Part shown: in pieces, positions 25,192 through 37,115 of the stretch
Numbering within the stretch: position 1 is the stretch's first letter
How the letters are laid out: the number at the start of each line of letters is the position of its first letter
The notes under the pieces: model-generated
The model's input: the letters and a program-made list of their open reading frames with translations, nothing else
Databases searched by the model: none
Told to the model about the DNA's origin: nothing
From: Ptiloglossa arizonensis
Taxonomy: Eukaryota; Arthropoda; Insecta; Hymenoptera; Colletidae
Length of the DNA: 64,000 bases
Assembly: GCF_051014685.1 (NCBI RefSeq)
Contig: NC_135061.1
Location: forward strand, 4,698,029 to 4,762,028
Reading direction: 5' to 3'
Position numbers and translations under genes: made by a program

Positions 25192-26344
25192 ATGGAAGAT
25201 CAAGAATTGATTAAATTGAAAAATTTAAGAGCAAAGTTATTTGAAAAAGCAAAGAATCTAAATGCAAAATTAAAACAGCAAGAAGTAAAAGATGATCAGG
25301 AATGTGTTACTTTAAAGTTGTATTATATTCGTTTTTGTTTATTTTTATTTAATTTAGTCTGGTATAGTTATAAATAATGTAGAAAAATTTCATTTATTAT
25401 CTTCATTACAGAATATCATGTCCTACAAACAGTAAATTCAATGAATTAGAAACAAAATTATTTAGTCAAGACAAAGAAAAACTGTGTGAGATTACTCGGC
25501 AAATCACCGGTGTAACATTCAAAAATATAGATAAAAATTGGTTAGAAGAATGCATTTATCAGTATAGAACTGATTTAGAAATAGCTGATCTTCGAATTTT
25601 TGTGGAGCTAACAGTAAAGTTAGAGGTATCTCTAAAAAATAAAGTAAAATTAAGTATTTGAGGTAAATATGTATTATACGTTAATTTTTCATTATGCCTT
25701 CCTTTTTCAGGGAGAAAAAGAATTTGAAATTTATGACATAAAATGTCATTTATTAGAAATGAACAAATCTTACGTACTAGAGATTATGCCGTGGATGAAA
25801 AATATTTGTAGGATGAAAAATTTTTCACTTCTAATATCTGGTAACTTACAACTTTTATAATTTGTTTATCTACTAAATGTAAGATAATTTATCAAACGTT
25901 TATTCTTTAGCATTTTCACAATATAACAAGGAAAATATTTTACGAACAGAAATATTAAATGAAACTAATTTTAAACAATATGTGAAATATGAAAATTGTA
26001 CAAATAAAAATGGTGGAATTTTAATATCCGTACATTCATCCAAAAGTGAGCAAAAAATTTATATGTACATAAACTGGTCATTATATTTTTTAAAACGTAC
26101 TTGGCAGATTGGTCACATGTTTAACATGGAGACTACAGATGAAGGTAATAAACATAACGATAGTAGTACTTTACATGTAATAGAAAATCTCAGTTCTCTA
26201 TTGTTTTTAGGATTTGCAAAAGAAAACTATGATTTATTAAATAATTTTACCAAAGAAGACCTTGAAGAAGAGAGTCTTAAAGATCTTTGGAAGAAAATGA
26301 TTTGTGCTCTTGATCAATATGAAAAAAAGGAGTCAGAAATATAA
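25192..26344 (+). CDS. CENP-P: Centromere protein P-like kinetochore protein
   Basis: Four exons (25192-25319, 25412-25625, 25711-25840, 25911-26344) join with correct phases into 301 residues; human CENP-P has 288. Residues 1-42 form a charged coiled coil. Next comes a segment like the CENP-P tandem RWD region: ITRQITGVTFKNIDKNWL aligns with human LSELTGIEIRNYSKKTL. Then GGILISVHSS and YMYINWSLYF lead to HVIENLSSLLFLGFAKEN, which resembles the human C-terminal block with LVGLLGIEAALESL. CENP-P is part of the CENP-O/P/Q/U/R group of the inner kinetochore. The alignment is by eye and distant, so the name is probable rather than certain. The exon structure itself is well supported. An AATAAA at 26444-26449 lies 100 bases past the stop. 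Confidence 0.6.
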
Positions 26345-26783
26345 AAGAATGTAAAATTTCTTTAGTATATTATTATTGTTGAAAATCAATTATATAAAAT
26401 TCAAGTATTTAAAAATATACATTTATAATCATAAAGAAAGATTAATAAAAATTTATTTTATATAGATACACATATGTGTAGCATTTTGGTTACTACTATG
26501 TATATACAATTTGAAAATACAGAGAAGTATATTTACACTTGATGTGACAAGTGGTAAAGGTGTTGTTTATTTAAAATTAACAATATTTTTAATATTTAAG
26601 AATAAGACACCTGCAATATCATAGGTTATGTTTAGAAGCATAAAATTCAACAAAATCACATTGTTGGTTTTGTATTATTTCTTTAAGGACATACTAAAAT
26701 ATATTTTAGCGTAATTAACTGTATAAAAAAATTTTTTTTATGCGCAGACTTCTATACTTGAATAAGAAACAGGAGAGTACAAC
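26345..26783. other. 3' UTR and AT-rich spacer
   Basis: This begins with the 3' UTR of the CENP-P candidate, with a poly(A) signal at 26444-26449, and continues as AT-rich spacer up to the tRNA gene. Nothing else is seen. Confidence 0.75.
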
Positions 26784-26877
26784 TCCCCAGTGGCGCAATC
26801 GGTTAGCGCACGGTACTTATAAGACAGTATAACTGTGAGCAATGCCGGGGTTGTGAGTTCGAGCCTCACCTGGGGAA
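26784..26877 (+). tRNA. tRNA-Ile (anticodon UAU) with intron
   Basis: The acceptor stem TCCCCAG pairs perfectly with CTGGGGA. The D arm has GCGC/GCGC around the AATCGGTTA loop. The anticodon stem is CGGTA/TGCCG, with one T-G pair, and the loop carries TAT. The T arm is GTGAG-TTCGAGC-CTCAC. About 20 extra bases, starting AGACAGTATAAC, sit just 3' of the anticodon, the canonical tRNA intron site. They contain TATA, which can pair with the anticodon. Internal A and B boxes (TGGCGCAATCGG, GGTTGTGAGTTCGAGCC is the T-arm region) are intact. Seven T residues at 26880-26886 form the Pol III terminator. Intron-containing tRNA-Ile(UAU) is a conserved eukaryotic feature. Confidence 0.97.
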
Positions 26878-26879
26878 TA

Positions 26880-26886
26880 TTTTTTT
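26880..26886 (+). terminator. Pol III terminator of tRNA-Ile
   Basis: A run of seven T starting three bases past the discriminator A of the tRNA. Confidence 0.9.
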
Positions 26887-27201
26887 CACTTTTTCGTACA
26901 AATATTTCCATCATTTCATAATCGACATTATTTAAAAATTTAATAACAGAGTGTATAAAATTAACATTACCAAAATTTATTTAGATAAAGTGCATTTAAT
27001 TTAAGAGGATATAAATTAAATTTTAAAAATTACATTTCAATTGAACATTTTATTCTTTCCTATTCCATTATAAGTAACAAACCATAATTTCTTATTAATA
27101 TAGTATAAAAACAATTTGTTTTTTTTTTCTTACAATTTTATTTGTACATGCATATTATTTACAACCTAAATACGAAACAAAAAGGAAAGGGGATATAAAT
27201 A
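26887..27201. other. Spacer and 3' UTR of mRpS16
   Basis: AT-rich DNA between the tRNA and the stop codon of the convergent mRpS16 gene. A minus-strand AATAAA (TTTATT at 27137-27142) lies about 60 bases past that stop codon and is its likely poly(A) signal. Confidence 0.8.
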
Positions 27202-27919
27202 TTAGCCTGTAGACTCTGCCTGTGAAGTATTATTTGCAGCAGCTTCTTTAGCCGTTCTTCGATTTCTCCATGCCATCATCTCTGTCCTTGGATGTATCGG
27301 AAGGAAACCAGCAATTCCCAAGAGTTCAGCAACTGGTTTTGAAATGTCTGCACCACATCCCATCCAATATTGTACACGTTCGAAATTTAGGGCAAGTAAT
27401 TTTTCATTGAATTTATTTGGCAAAGGATCAAAACTGCCCAATTGCTCTATCGGAGGTTTACGTTGCTCAAGTTTCCTCTAAATCGAAACCATTTAATTTT
27501 TTATTTGTACACATTATTATTCTTTTAATAAGGTTAATAAAGAAGTTTTATTGCATTAATATTAACATTAATAACATTAATTCTGGTTACTAGGATTTAC
27601 ATAGAAGTTTTCATACTGTTTATCTAATAAAAGATGTTATAATACCAAAAATGTATGAGGAGAAAATAAATAAACAGTATAGTTGTCCATATGGATAAAC
27701 AACACTAATATTCTTAGGTAAGCAATTGTTTTTAAAATCCTACAAAGATTACGATTATTTTGACAGGTATTGAGCATCTAAAGAATAAGAACTTACACCT
27801 ATTACTACAATATGGAAGAATGGTCGATTTGCGCATCCATAACGGACGAATCGTATCATATTTCGGAAATGTGTTACTTGACCCGTTCCGGAAGCTGGGT
27901 GTAATGGTAATCGTGGCAT
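27202..27919 (-). CDS. mRpS16: Mitochondrial ribosomal protein S16
   Basis: Two exons, 27919-27797 and 27477-27202, give 132 residues. Exon 1 reads MPRLPLHPASGTGQ, then VRYGCANRPFFHIVV, and ends at a perfect donor GTAAGT. Exon 2 continues RKLEQRKPPIEQLGSFDPLP, then ERVQYWMGCGADISKP, then LLGIAGFLPIHPRTEM. The RYGC.NRPF.HIV, EQLGS.DP.P and GCGA..S.P motifs are those of bacterial S16 and mitochondrial bS16m. The protein is a component of the small mitoribosomal subunit body. Its length and the C-terminal extension, which ends in serine- and alanine-rich sequence, suit animal mitochondrial members. The start fits the fly protein, which also begins with a PLHPASGTG leader. Confidence 0.96.
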
Positions 27920-29110
27920 TTTTTCAAATATCTTTAAATTATTGTATATAGTTACTCCTTCACTTGTAGATTGAGGTTATGTTCAAAAGATTATTCGTTA
28001 GAATAAATATGTGTTAACGAATGTCACTTACTTAATGAATTTTCTACTATAAAACGATAAAATTGTAATGTATTTAACACGTCTCAAATAATATATATAC
28101 AATATAAAATATTATTAATTCGGTTGCGAAAAACCTGTACTACAAAAATATTAGTAGCTGTTACGCTCTTACAATATACAATCAAAAATATAATCACGGT
28201 ATACATGTAGAGTAAAAACTGCATGGCAAGTTAGTGGAATACATTTTAACGCCATCTCTTGACGAAGTAAACGAAACAATTATTTTGCGTTTAGATATTA
28301 TTTTATACTTTAACAAATGTTTATTACTTCTAAATAATTTACGAAATTATTTAAAAATATGTTGAGACACTCCTTCAAACGCATAGAATTAGAAGGGAGT
28401 TATAAAATATATGTAATATTATATATTGCTGTTATCCGTAGCAATCATTTAAACGCGTTATGGCAAGAACGTATGTATTTTCATCTGCATAATACTTTTA
28501 TAGGAAGAATTATAAAGTCACGAAAATCGCGAATTCCTCGAATATAATCCACGAATCAAGGATTAGTTTGTAAAATGGCGCATGTGCAATACGCGATTTT
28601 CTATGGTTGCTTCCAGTATTTTGTCGAGCGAAGATCTCAGGTCTCGGGCTTCGGTTCACCTAGCGGAGCGGTGCTCGTTGTCAGTTTGACACGCAGTAGC
28701 GTGCCGTGTGTCTTAGCGCGTGTTGTGTTACGAACTTCTCGTCGCATCAACGTTTTCTCGTATAGCGAAATCGATTCGATCAACAGAACCTAATGAATTC
28801 CACGAATACAACACGTAATTTTGTGCTCGACGGAATTTCTATTCGTTGATGTCGGTATGTACTGCGATAGATTTCTGGAAAACAAGTGAAAACTGTGAGA
28901 ATAACAAAGATTGCAAAACCGTTTCGCACCACGGTTATCGGTTAACGACGTTGTCCTTTGAAGTTTCCGCGGGATGCACGAAATCGAGCTTTTTTCTTTG
29001 TCGTTATTTAGTTTTCGGGTTGGACACCTGGAAAGGTTTTAACCTTGATTCGGGCTAGAAAAACGGGCTCCTTTGTGAACGATCACGAACAGATTCTTTG
29101 ACGAAGAATC
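27920..29110. other. Divergent promoter region between mRpS16 and the 29111 gene
   Basis: The left part is AT-rich and should hold the mRpS16 promoter. From about 28560 the sequence becomes CpG-rich, and it probably carries the promoter and 5' UTR of the gene whose coding sequence starts at 29111. Short open frames here lack family motifs. Confidence 0.55.
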
Positions 29111-29392
29111 ATGGGTGATGCTCCAAAAGTGGAATTTGCTCTTGGTAGCGAAGTGTCACTGGAACACTTCTTCAAAAGCAGCTTCGCGCGTTCCTTCGTA
29201 ACCAATTGCCGTGACGCGAAGTCGTTGGATTACGAGTTTCTCGACAACACTATCGCCGAGGAAACGGAATCAAACGGTAACGTCGGCAACAACAACAACT
29301 TCTTCTCACTCGTAAATTTTGGAAGCGTAACGACGATCCCAGACAACCGCGTTTCCGGCATGGACAACACGAACTTTTGGAAAACGAAAGAG
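29111..29392 (+). CDS. Unidentified protein, first coding exon
   Basis: ATG in a fair context (AATCATGG) opens 94 codons, ending at GAG followed by the donor GTAAAT in phase 0. The peptide starts MGDAPKVEFALGSEVSLEHF and has an asparagine-rich stretch (GNVGNNNNFF) near residue 60. It ends SGMDNTNFWKTKE. I do not recognise the family. It has no signal peptide or membrane segment. CpG-rich codon use sets it apart from the AT-rich genes to its left. It continues into the 48-base exon at 30081. Confidence 0.8.
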
Positions 29393-30080
29393 GTAAATAC
29401 AATATTTTGTTCGAACGCGAACGTCTTCGGTTGTGTATTTACAATTTAGTAACTACAAGCGGGTCTTCCAGCTCTTTATACTGTAGTGTGTACATTAAAA
29501 TGTCATTGTTCATATCGTCTATACGTATGTAGACAAAACAAGAAGTTTCCGGATAACCTATTATTCTTCCGAGAGTATTTTGTTCGAAATTGAACTATCT
29601 TAAACAGATTACATAATATATTGTTTCCGTGTATATTGTATATAATAATTATATACAACGATAGTACGATATATACTTTAAAAGTTGCTTAATTGCGTAC
29701 ACTTTTCATCGGTATTATTGTTTATTTTGGTGCTACTTTCGAGACTTTGTTTCTCCCTTTGACCTGTCACATTGAAAGATATGAATTTCCATATACATTT
29801 TCGTAACTGTTGGAAATTTAATTCACAAAGATTCAAGCTTCAGATTTGGAATCGAACCTATGCAGTTTTCATTTAATGGTATTTGCTGAAAACGTAGAAT
29901 TTCGTGAATCCCGTTCTTAACGGGATCTCTTTTTTTGTCAGTTTACAAGTGTATCAACGTTCATTCGAAATAAAACCTTGTGTATATAGAAGGGAAAAAA
30001 CAATCTCGCTTAAAGAAGCACATTTCCGTGAAACCTCGTTGACACATTCGGTGATACATATTCCGTTTCTTTTTCTACAG
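29393..30080 (+). other. Intron 1 of the 29111 gene
   Basis: An AT-rich intron of 688 bases, starting GTAAATAC and ending TTTTTCTACAG. No other feature is seen. Confidence 0.8.
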
Positions 30081-30128
30081 GCGGTTCAATCTCCCACGGA
30101 CGTTAACGAATTGGGGAAACTACGAAAA
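30081..30128 (+). CDS. Unidentified protein, 48-bp microexon
   Basis: A pyrimidine-rich acceptor (TTTTTCTACAG) and a perfect donor (GTAAGT) bound 48 bases that read AVQSPTDVNELGKLRK in phase 0 at both ends. It joins cleanly to the exons at 29392 and 60802. The helix-prone end (ELGKLRK) runs into the coiled-coil-like exon 3. An exon of a multiple of three bases that is phase 0 on both sides could be skipped without a frame change. Confidence 0.8.
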
Positions 30129-32442
30129 GTAAGTCCACCATTATTTCGCTAATAATTTTCGACCATTCGACAGGGCGATTCGTATGGAAACATTGCGCAT
30201 ACCCGTTATAGAACGGACATTCCTTAGATGTTTCACGGTATATCCACGGTGTCGAGAAGTGGAGAACGATTAAACGGGATTTAAATAAGTAGACTTTAGT
30301 TTTTTTGTTGACGCATGCGCGGTAAATCGGTTAGGATTAGCGCCGCGTTTCGGCAGCACCGCGACCACGGTTTTTCTCTCCGGTAGACACCGATTCTTTG
30401 TTTCGCGCGATGGATTTACGTAAAATAATACGAAATCGTGCATCGAACTTCGCTTCGAAGCCAAGAATCGGAATCACGGAAACGATACCGGCGCGGTAAT
30501 AACTGAAAATAACCAACCGGACTGTTGGCTGCCGGAACGTTTCGCGACCGAGCGGCACTCGGGTCAGTTCAGTTATTTTGACACTTGTCTGTTGCGTCCG
30601 TTGTCCGAATTTTCCAAGAAACTCGGAACTCTTGCGCCCGTTTATTATCGTCGTTATCCCTCGCCGGGCTTACATAATCTTGGAAATTCTGTTGACCCGG
30701 TTCGATCGCGGCAAAAACTCTTCCAGCTCTGAAATTCCATCCGTATACAAGGTGTCGCTGAAGTAAATTGCCAATCTTTCGGAACTTGTTCCGCTCGCTT
30801 CGTTTCCGAGTTACGAACACTTTTCATCGGCCGGCAGAGTTTTACAACACGCGTGCAAACTTTACGTGCGTTTCATCTTGGCACGTTGAATGAAACTTTC
30901 TTTTATATTATACGAACGGGCTTGTACGATCGCAACAAGTACTGTTATCGTTTCTTAGCAACGCGACCAAAATAACAGTACCCGTATCTTAGCAACCGTA
31001 TCAGGGGCACTCTTGCCAACCCTTTACCGCGGACAGATATTTCTTCGCTCCCCAAAGTGACTCGTATACGCTTCCAAAATTTCACCGTTTACTTTCAGTA
31101 AACAGTCCACGTAGTTTCTCGACTATTACCCGAACGAGGCGGGTAAGATCCCTTAGATCCCACTCGAATGGACAAACGGTACTACTTTCCGAAATAGATA
31201 AATAAACAAACGAAAATTGCCGAGTTACTTCTATCCAGGCGGGATTTCGTTTTCGATAAAAACGACTTTCAACATCGTTCGAGGTAACGGGCCTCGTCTT
31301 ACGTCGTTGTTATATGTATAGAATGTATAGAAAAACTTGGGTTGGTGGAATCCACGAAACCGTAACTCGATTCTCAATTATATTTTTCTTTCCTATTTCG
31401 CTGGTCCGCCGAGTGTTGAAAACGACATTTCCATAGTAACGAACATTTTTTCGTACAGCTCGAATAACATACGTATCTACGTACGTATGTATCTACGTTG
31501 TATGCGCGAAATCGTAAACGTAACTGAATACAGGGTACTACTTGGACTCGGTCGCAATAATTAATACAGAACACCGTACAAACTTTCAATATTAAAAATC
31601 TATAACGTTTTTACCGTTGCATGGTTATTCAACTTAACAGTAATATTTCTTTTTCAATTAGTCGTTTAGCTGCAACTAAATAGTATGATTAGAAATAGGT
31701 ATGGTTTCAAAGTCGATTGTAAACCGAGGCGAGTATACTTAAAAATTATCTGACGATGCAAATAATCAATGAATTCGTCTTTTCGTATATATAATGTATA
31801 TATAGTTACTCGCAACTTTCTTTTATCCTACTATCACAATTTCATTCTTTACTCCCTCTTTTGGTTTTAAATTTCCCGCTCGATGAAAACTCGCAAGTAG
31901 AACCAAAACATTGAAATTAATAACTCGTTTTGCGACTAGGTGAAATTGTTTGTTACCAGTAACGATAAGAAAACTGTACCGACGTTTTCACTCGTTTAGG
32001 GTACCGTTTGGTCGATCTTTCGTTGTAAATCGAACAATCTTTCCGCGTCGTATTAGACGTTATTATTTGCAGAACTGTATCCGAATTAAAGTTAATATTC
32101 TGATGGTCAGAAAGTTAAATAGTTGAAGAAGTCGACTAATAAGAACGTGTCCCGACCGGAATTCTTTTATTTTTGTTTTTCTTCAATGTTACAACACGCG
32201 AACTTGGAGCTCTCGGTGATTTCAACGCCTGGCGCTTTGCGACTCGGTTATTAAAGTTTCCAGAAAATGTTGCATCGGTTGTTCAAACGGACACGAACGA
32301 CAATTCTTCGACTACTATTATCAGAGCTCTAGCTTTACGTGGAAGTAAAGTTTGTCAAGGGAATTATAAGAAGAAAGAGAAAAATTAACATTAAGAAAGA
32401 TAATACAGTCACGATTATCCTACAAGGCGACTCAAATGTTTC

Positions 32443-33125
32443 ATACTGTACAAACCTATGCAAGAAAACCAGTGTAAATTGAATAGTTATTCAGTCGACT
32501 CTAGTAACCTCTTTCTTTTTTAAAAATATTTATTCGTTACTCTGAAAAGCGACTACTCTTATCAGAGCTCTAATTTTACGCGGAAGTAAAGTTTGTTAAG
32601 GGAATTACAAGAAGAAAGAGAAAAATTAACATTAAGAAAGATAATAAAGTCACGATTATCGTACAAGGCACAATATGGACGATAATTACAGTATGGACAC
32701 TAATGTTCCATACTGTACAAATCTATGAAAGAAAACCAGTGTAAATTGAATAGTTTTGCAATCGACTCGAGTAATCTCTCTTTGTTAAAAATATTTATTC
32801 GTCACCTTTTCTACCAATTTTTCTTTACATCGTTTTCGACGATACACAATTATTTAGAAACGAATTCAATCGAATTTTCTTTAATCGAAACGATATTAAA
32901 GAATTGTACAAGGCAACACAAATATTCCATACTGTACAAACCTATGAAAGAAAACCAGTGTAAATTGAACAGTTTTTCAATCGACTCGAGTAATCTTTCT
33001 TTTTTAAAAATATTCATTCGTCACCTTTTCTACCAATTTTTCTTTACAACGTTCTCGACGATACAGAATTATTTAGAAACTCAATTCAATCGAATTTTCT
33101 TTAATCGACTCGATATTAAAGAATT
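32443..33125. repeat. Tandem repeat, about 219-268 bp units
   Basis: The marker TACTGTACAAA.CTATG.AAGAAAACC recurs at 32443, 32711 and 32930. The last two units are 219 bases apart, which keeps the frame, so a 139-codon open frame across them shows an internally repeated peptide (KENQCKLNSF). This is a by-product of the duplication. A related block (GTAAAGTTTGT.AAGGGAATTA) repeats at about 32345 and 32587. Confidence 0.85.
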
Positions 33126-33581
33126 GAGGGTTAGTCCCTTTTAACTCTCATGGTATCGTTTCGGTGCAGCTTCCTAGCTATCCTCGACGAGGCGAGCAGC
33201 AAGTGCAATGAATGCAATTGCATAGAATATCGTACGAATTGATACACGCGCAATGCGTTATCTACTGTCCGCCTGACGAACTTGAATTTTCTTCTATAAA
33301 ATTCGAAAATTTCAAGATGGTACCGAAACGTTCGTACCGTTTCCTAACATCGACGCGTTGGTCAATGGACATTCTATTGTATTAGGTTTTATGGCCGAAA
33401 CGTTGGACGATTCCGAGTACCAGTTACCGTAGCAGGTGTATTCGTTTAAGCAAGCGTTCATCGGGTAGGTTTCGTTGAGCGGAAGTTCGCTCGAGCCCCT
33501 TCCGTAATTATCAGTCGAGAGATACCACTCGCTGCCAGCTTTGTGCGTTTTGTCCGCTCTTGCGTACACGCACACGTGTGC

Positions 33582-33640
33582 GTATATATATATACATATA
33601 TGTATATGTACGTACGTACGTATGTACGTACGTGTGCACG
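33582..33640. repeat. TA and GTAC simple repeat
   Basis: Alternating purine-pyrimidine sequence: a TATATA run followed by repeated GTAC. It is capable of cruciform or Z-like structures. No gene link is seen. Confidence 0.85.
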
Positions 33641-34115
33641 TCGCGCGTTCGCAACGAAGCCACCGGTTGTGACCTGAACGTGTTGTTGTTCTTTTTTATT
33701 GTGACGCCGTCATCCTGCTCTTTTTCGATGCGTCGTGACCAACAGGATGTCGGTGCACAAGCGTACACCGACCGAAATTACTCGCTCACTTCCTCTTCTC
33801 GCGAAATCCCTTTTTAAACTCGCAACAAAGACGACTGGTACGAAACTACTGGCAATTTTCTACCGAGAATCGGTGTCGTTTCATCGACTCGTGTGCCAGA
33901 TGCCCGAAGGTCACCGAACAAAGGGTGAGGAGATAGTCCAAACGGTGGATCCACGGAAACAATTAACTCTTATTCTGAAAAAATTCTACCAGAACGTACT
34001 TACGTCGATTACTCGGAGAATTAAGAATAATTTCTACTTTAGAGCACTCGATTCCAAATTTTACGATCAAAGTTCTCTGGGAACATTACTCGTGTGTTCA
34101 GTTCGATGCAAAATA

Positions 34116-34640
34116 TTAGGTCGTCCCATAAGCAATGTCGTTTTTTGACTGTGAACAAAATTAACACTTACATTTTTAATCATTCGATGACCTTTCTCAT
34201 CTATCGGTCAACTTTCTTATTCCATTTTCGAAAAATTTTTGGCATTTCGAATCACGCTGTTGGTCGAGCGGATCTCGGTTCTTCGGAAAGCTCAAAATCA
34301 CCTCTTCGAAATTTGGAGAACCATCTTGGAACACTTTCTCGAATTCAAAGCACGTTCACCGTACACTTCGCAAATGTTTTTCACCGTGTCTGTATTTGTA
34401 CTACCTTTTTTCAATTCGTATAGCGTACAATGCCGCGAACGAAGTTCGTACACGGTTGTTTAAAAATTTTTTTCAAGCGAAAAATGTCGATCGAACTGCA
34501 TCGAACGCAATTGATAAACCGTCGATAGAACACTCTTTAAGTTACATAGAAAGAAGTTTGTATAAACACATCGCTGAGATGCGATTCAAGACCTTGTTTA
34601 AAATACGATACGAAACAACATTACTTATGGGATTACCTAA
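34116..34640 (-). mobile_element. Internally deleted mariner element (525 bp)
   Basis: The ends are inverted repeats, TTAGGTCGTCCCATAAGCAA and (right end, read inward) TTAGGTAATCCCATAAGTAA, with about 24 of 30 bases matching. TA target duplications flank both sides (34114-34115 and 34641-34642). On the minus strand, across frame changes, the peptides FFENGIRKLTDR and KVIE match the C-terminus of mariner transposases (usual form FF.NGI.KL..RW.K.I). The catalytic core is gone and stop codons interrupt the rest, so the copy is dead. Confidence 0.85.
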
Positions 34641-35690
34641 TATATACAATGTAATAAGAGTAATTAAGAGTTTTGGAAGGTATTGATCGGGAAAGGGAAC
34701 TTGGAGGAAGAAACGGTTAAATTTTAAAAAATTTCAAGCGATTCGTGATACGTTTATTGTGCGAAACGCTTTACACAGAACTCGAACGACGAATCGTAGA
34801 GGATTTCGCTCGACGTACTCGTAGAAAGCTAACGTTTCACGAGTTCAAAGTGCAATGCAACTAATTTTCCTTTCCAGTCCAGTTATTGTATCGGCGACCA
34901 TTGTTCGCGTTTTGACCTGAAACGCGTTCATATTTTTCTTGCCTTACGAGTGCACCTCTGGCACGGTAAAGGACACCAACCGTCCAAAGGAAATTACTCG
35001 AATCGTTTTATCGTTCACTATCGTAGCGAATGTTTCAGAAGCGTACAGTGGTACACTACTTCAAACACCTGCTATCACAAACTCAATCAAAAATTTGTTT
35101 CGCTGCAATACACTTGCAGACACAGCGTTCACACACGCTGGGCATCCACATTCGAAACAACGTTAGTGGAAATAACGCGTCATCTTACTTTATGAAACAA
35201 TTTTTGCAATAACAATTCTATATTCGAAAATGAAATACGAATAAAAGCACGGTACAATGATTCGTTAATGATATTTACTCGATATACAGACGAGGTTTTA
35301 TTCGTTTGTTACGAAAGAAGAGATCGTTTTATAATTTAAAATATAATTACAATTTGAGGAAGAACAGATAGAACGTTGTTTATTTTTTTATTCGTTATTC
35401 GATATCTTTTCGTACAAATCGGGATCGTGTCCATATTTGAACCGGTATATTTGGATGACTCGGGAAACATCATTTCAAACACGATGATCGACGATCGTTC
35501 GTCGTTGCACCGAAAGCAATTGCATTCCTCGGCAACACCATGCTGATTCTTTGGATGCAAAAACTCTCTGCACATCCACGTTTGATGTCGTCATCGTTAC
35601 TGAATCATCTTCCGCTTGAAAAAGTACGCCATTACTCGAAAGAGATGATAGTCTGGCAAAGGTATGCGACTGTACGTAGGGTGAATTATC

Positions 35691-36386
35691 GTTTTAATTA
35701 TAGAATTATAGTCTTGTATAATGCACCAAAACATTGATTCTCTAACAATTCTCAAACGAAGGGAATAATATGAATGCAAATAAATTCGACACACACACAT
35801 TTTTAATCTTGATAAACGGTTTACAAATAACAGCAAGCAAGGTAACTAAAATTACGTAATATTTTCTGAAACATCTTAATACATAGTTGGTGTAATTTTG
35901 ATAAAGTGTCGATAGATTCGTTGGTTTCATCGTTGTCAGTGTTGAGAGTGTTGACGAAAATACAAAGTAGGGAAGTGAATTGTCTAAACTTTTATTTACA
36001 CGTCTTTAAGAGATACCCGAAACACGTGTAAACAAATCGTTTTAATTATAGAATTATAGTCTTGTATAATGCACCAAGACATTGATTCTCTAACAATTCT
36101 CAAACGAAGGGAATAATATGAATGCAAATAAATTCGACACACACACATTTTTAATCTTGATAAACGGTTTACAAATAACAGCAAGCAAGGTAACTAAAAT
36201 TACGTAATATTTTCTGAAACATCTTAATACATAGTTGGTGTAATTTTGATAAAGTGAAGATAGATTCGTTGGTTTCATCGTTGTCAGTGTTGAGAGTGTT
36301 GACGAAAATACAAAGTAGGGAAGTGAACCGTCTAAACTTTTATTTACACTTCTTTAAGAGATACCCGAAACACGTGTAAACAAATT
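35691..36386. repeat. Two-copy tandem duplication, 348 bp
   Basis: The block starting GTTTTAATTATAGAATTATAG is repeated head to tail at 35691 and 36039, with very few differences. A diverged partial third copy (CATAGTTGGTGTAATTTTAATAAAG) lies near 36725-36810. Near identity between the two main copies points to a recent duplication, or to a need to confirm the assembly. Confidence 0.95.
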
Positions 36387-36938
36387 GTGACTCCCCTTCT
36401 GAAAATGTAGATCAACGTTCTCCGGAAGCTCCGCACGACGAAGTAACAGATTCGACCTCGTTCGTTGAATCAGAGGTATATTAAGAAAAGTATTTTCGCA
36501 AATCTAAACGCGATCTTCCACCAACTATTTTCAGTTGCACGGAAATTAATTCAACGAAAAGGATTCAAATCGTTCATAATTGAAACTAATTCGAACGAGA
36601 CAGCGTTCGATCTTATTTTTCTCAGAAAAACCTCAACGATCCACGAACTGGGTATCGATGATCGAAGATACCTAGGATGTATGCGATTCGTGGTGAAAAA
36701 ACTAGAAAAAAAATTCCGTATTTCTAATGCACCGAAACATGAATGTACGAAATATTTTCTGAAACATTCTAATACATAGTTGGTGTAATTTTAATAAAGT
36801 GAAGATAGATTCGTAGAAGATAGTACTGGTTCACGAAAATACTATTCCGTGCATTATTCCGTACACCGTGTTTATAAGTTTGTAATTACACTTGGACGTA
36901 TCGCAACTCTCGAGAGTTTTTAATACGTATCGGTATTA

Positions 36939-37115
36939 ATGGTTAGGTGCGGTGTCGTTGGATCGATTGCTATTTCAAAGATGATTCGATCGAGGAAATG
37001 GAAAAATGAATACGTAAGAAGACGAACTGGAGTGTTGTACGAAGCTCGCGATAAATCCAAGGGAACTGGCGGTAGTTTCAGGGGACTGGCAGGCATACCG
37101 GAAGAGTTTGATTGA
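36939..37115 (+). other. 58-codon open frame in GC-richer patch, unassigned
   Basis: ATG to TGA gives 58 residues, including NEYVRRRTGVLYEARDKSKG, then TGGSFRGLAGIPEEFD. The composition is protein-like and differs from the random frames nearby. No family is recognised and no splice context is compelling. It may be chance sequence in a conserved regulatory patch inside the giant intron. Confidence 0.2.

Noticed and set aside
32725..33144. 139-codon open frame with an internally repeated peptide
   Set aside because: The repetition comes from the 219-bp DNA duplication. There is no sign of selection as protein.
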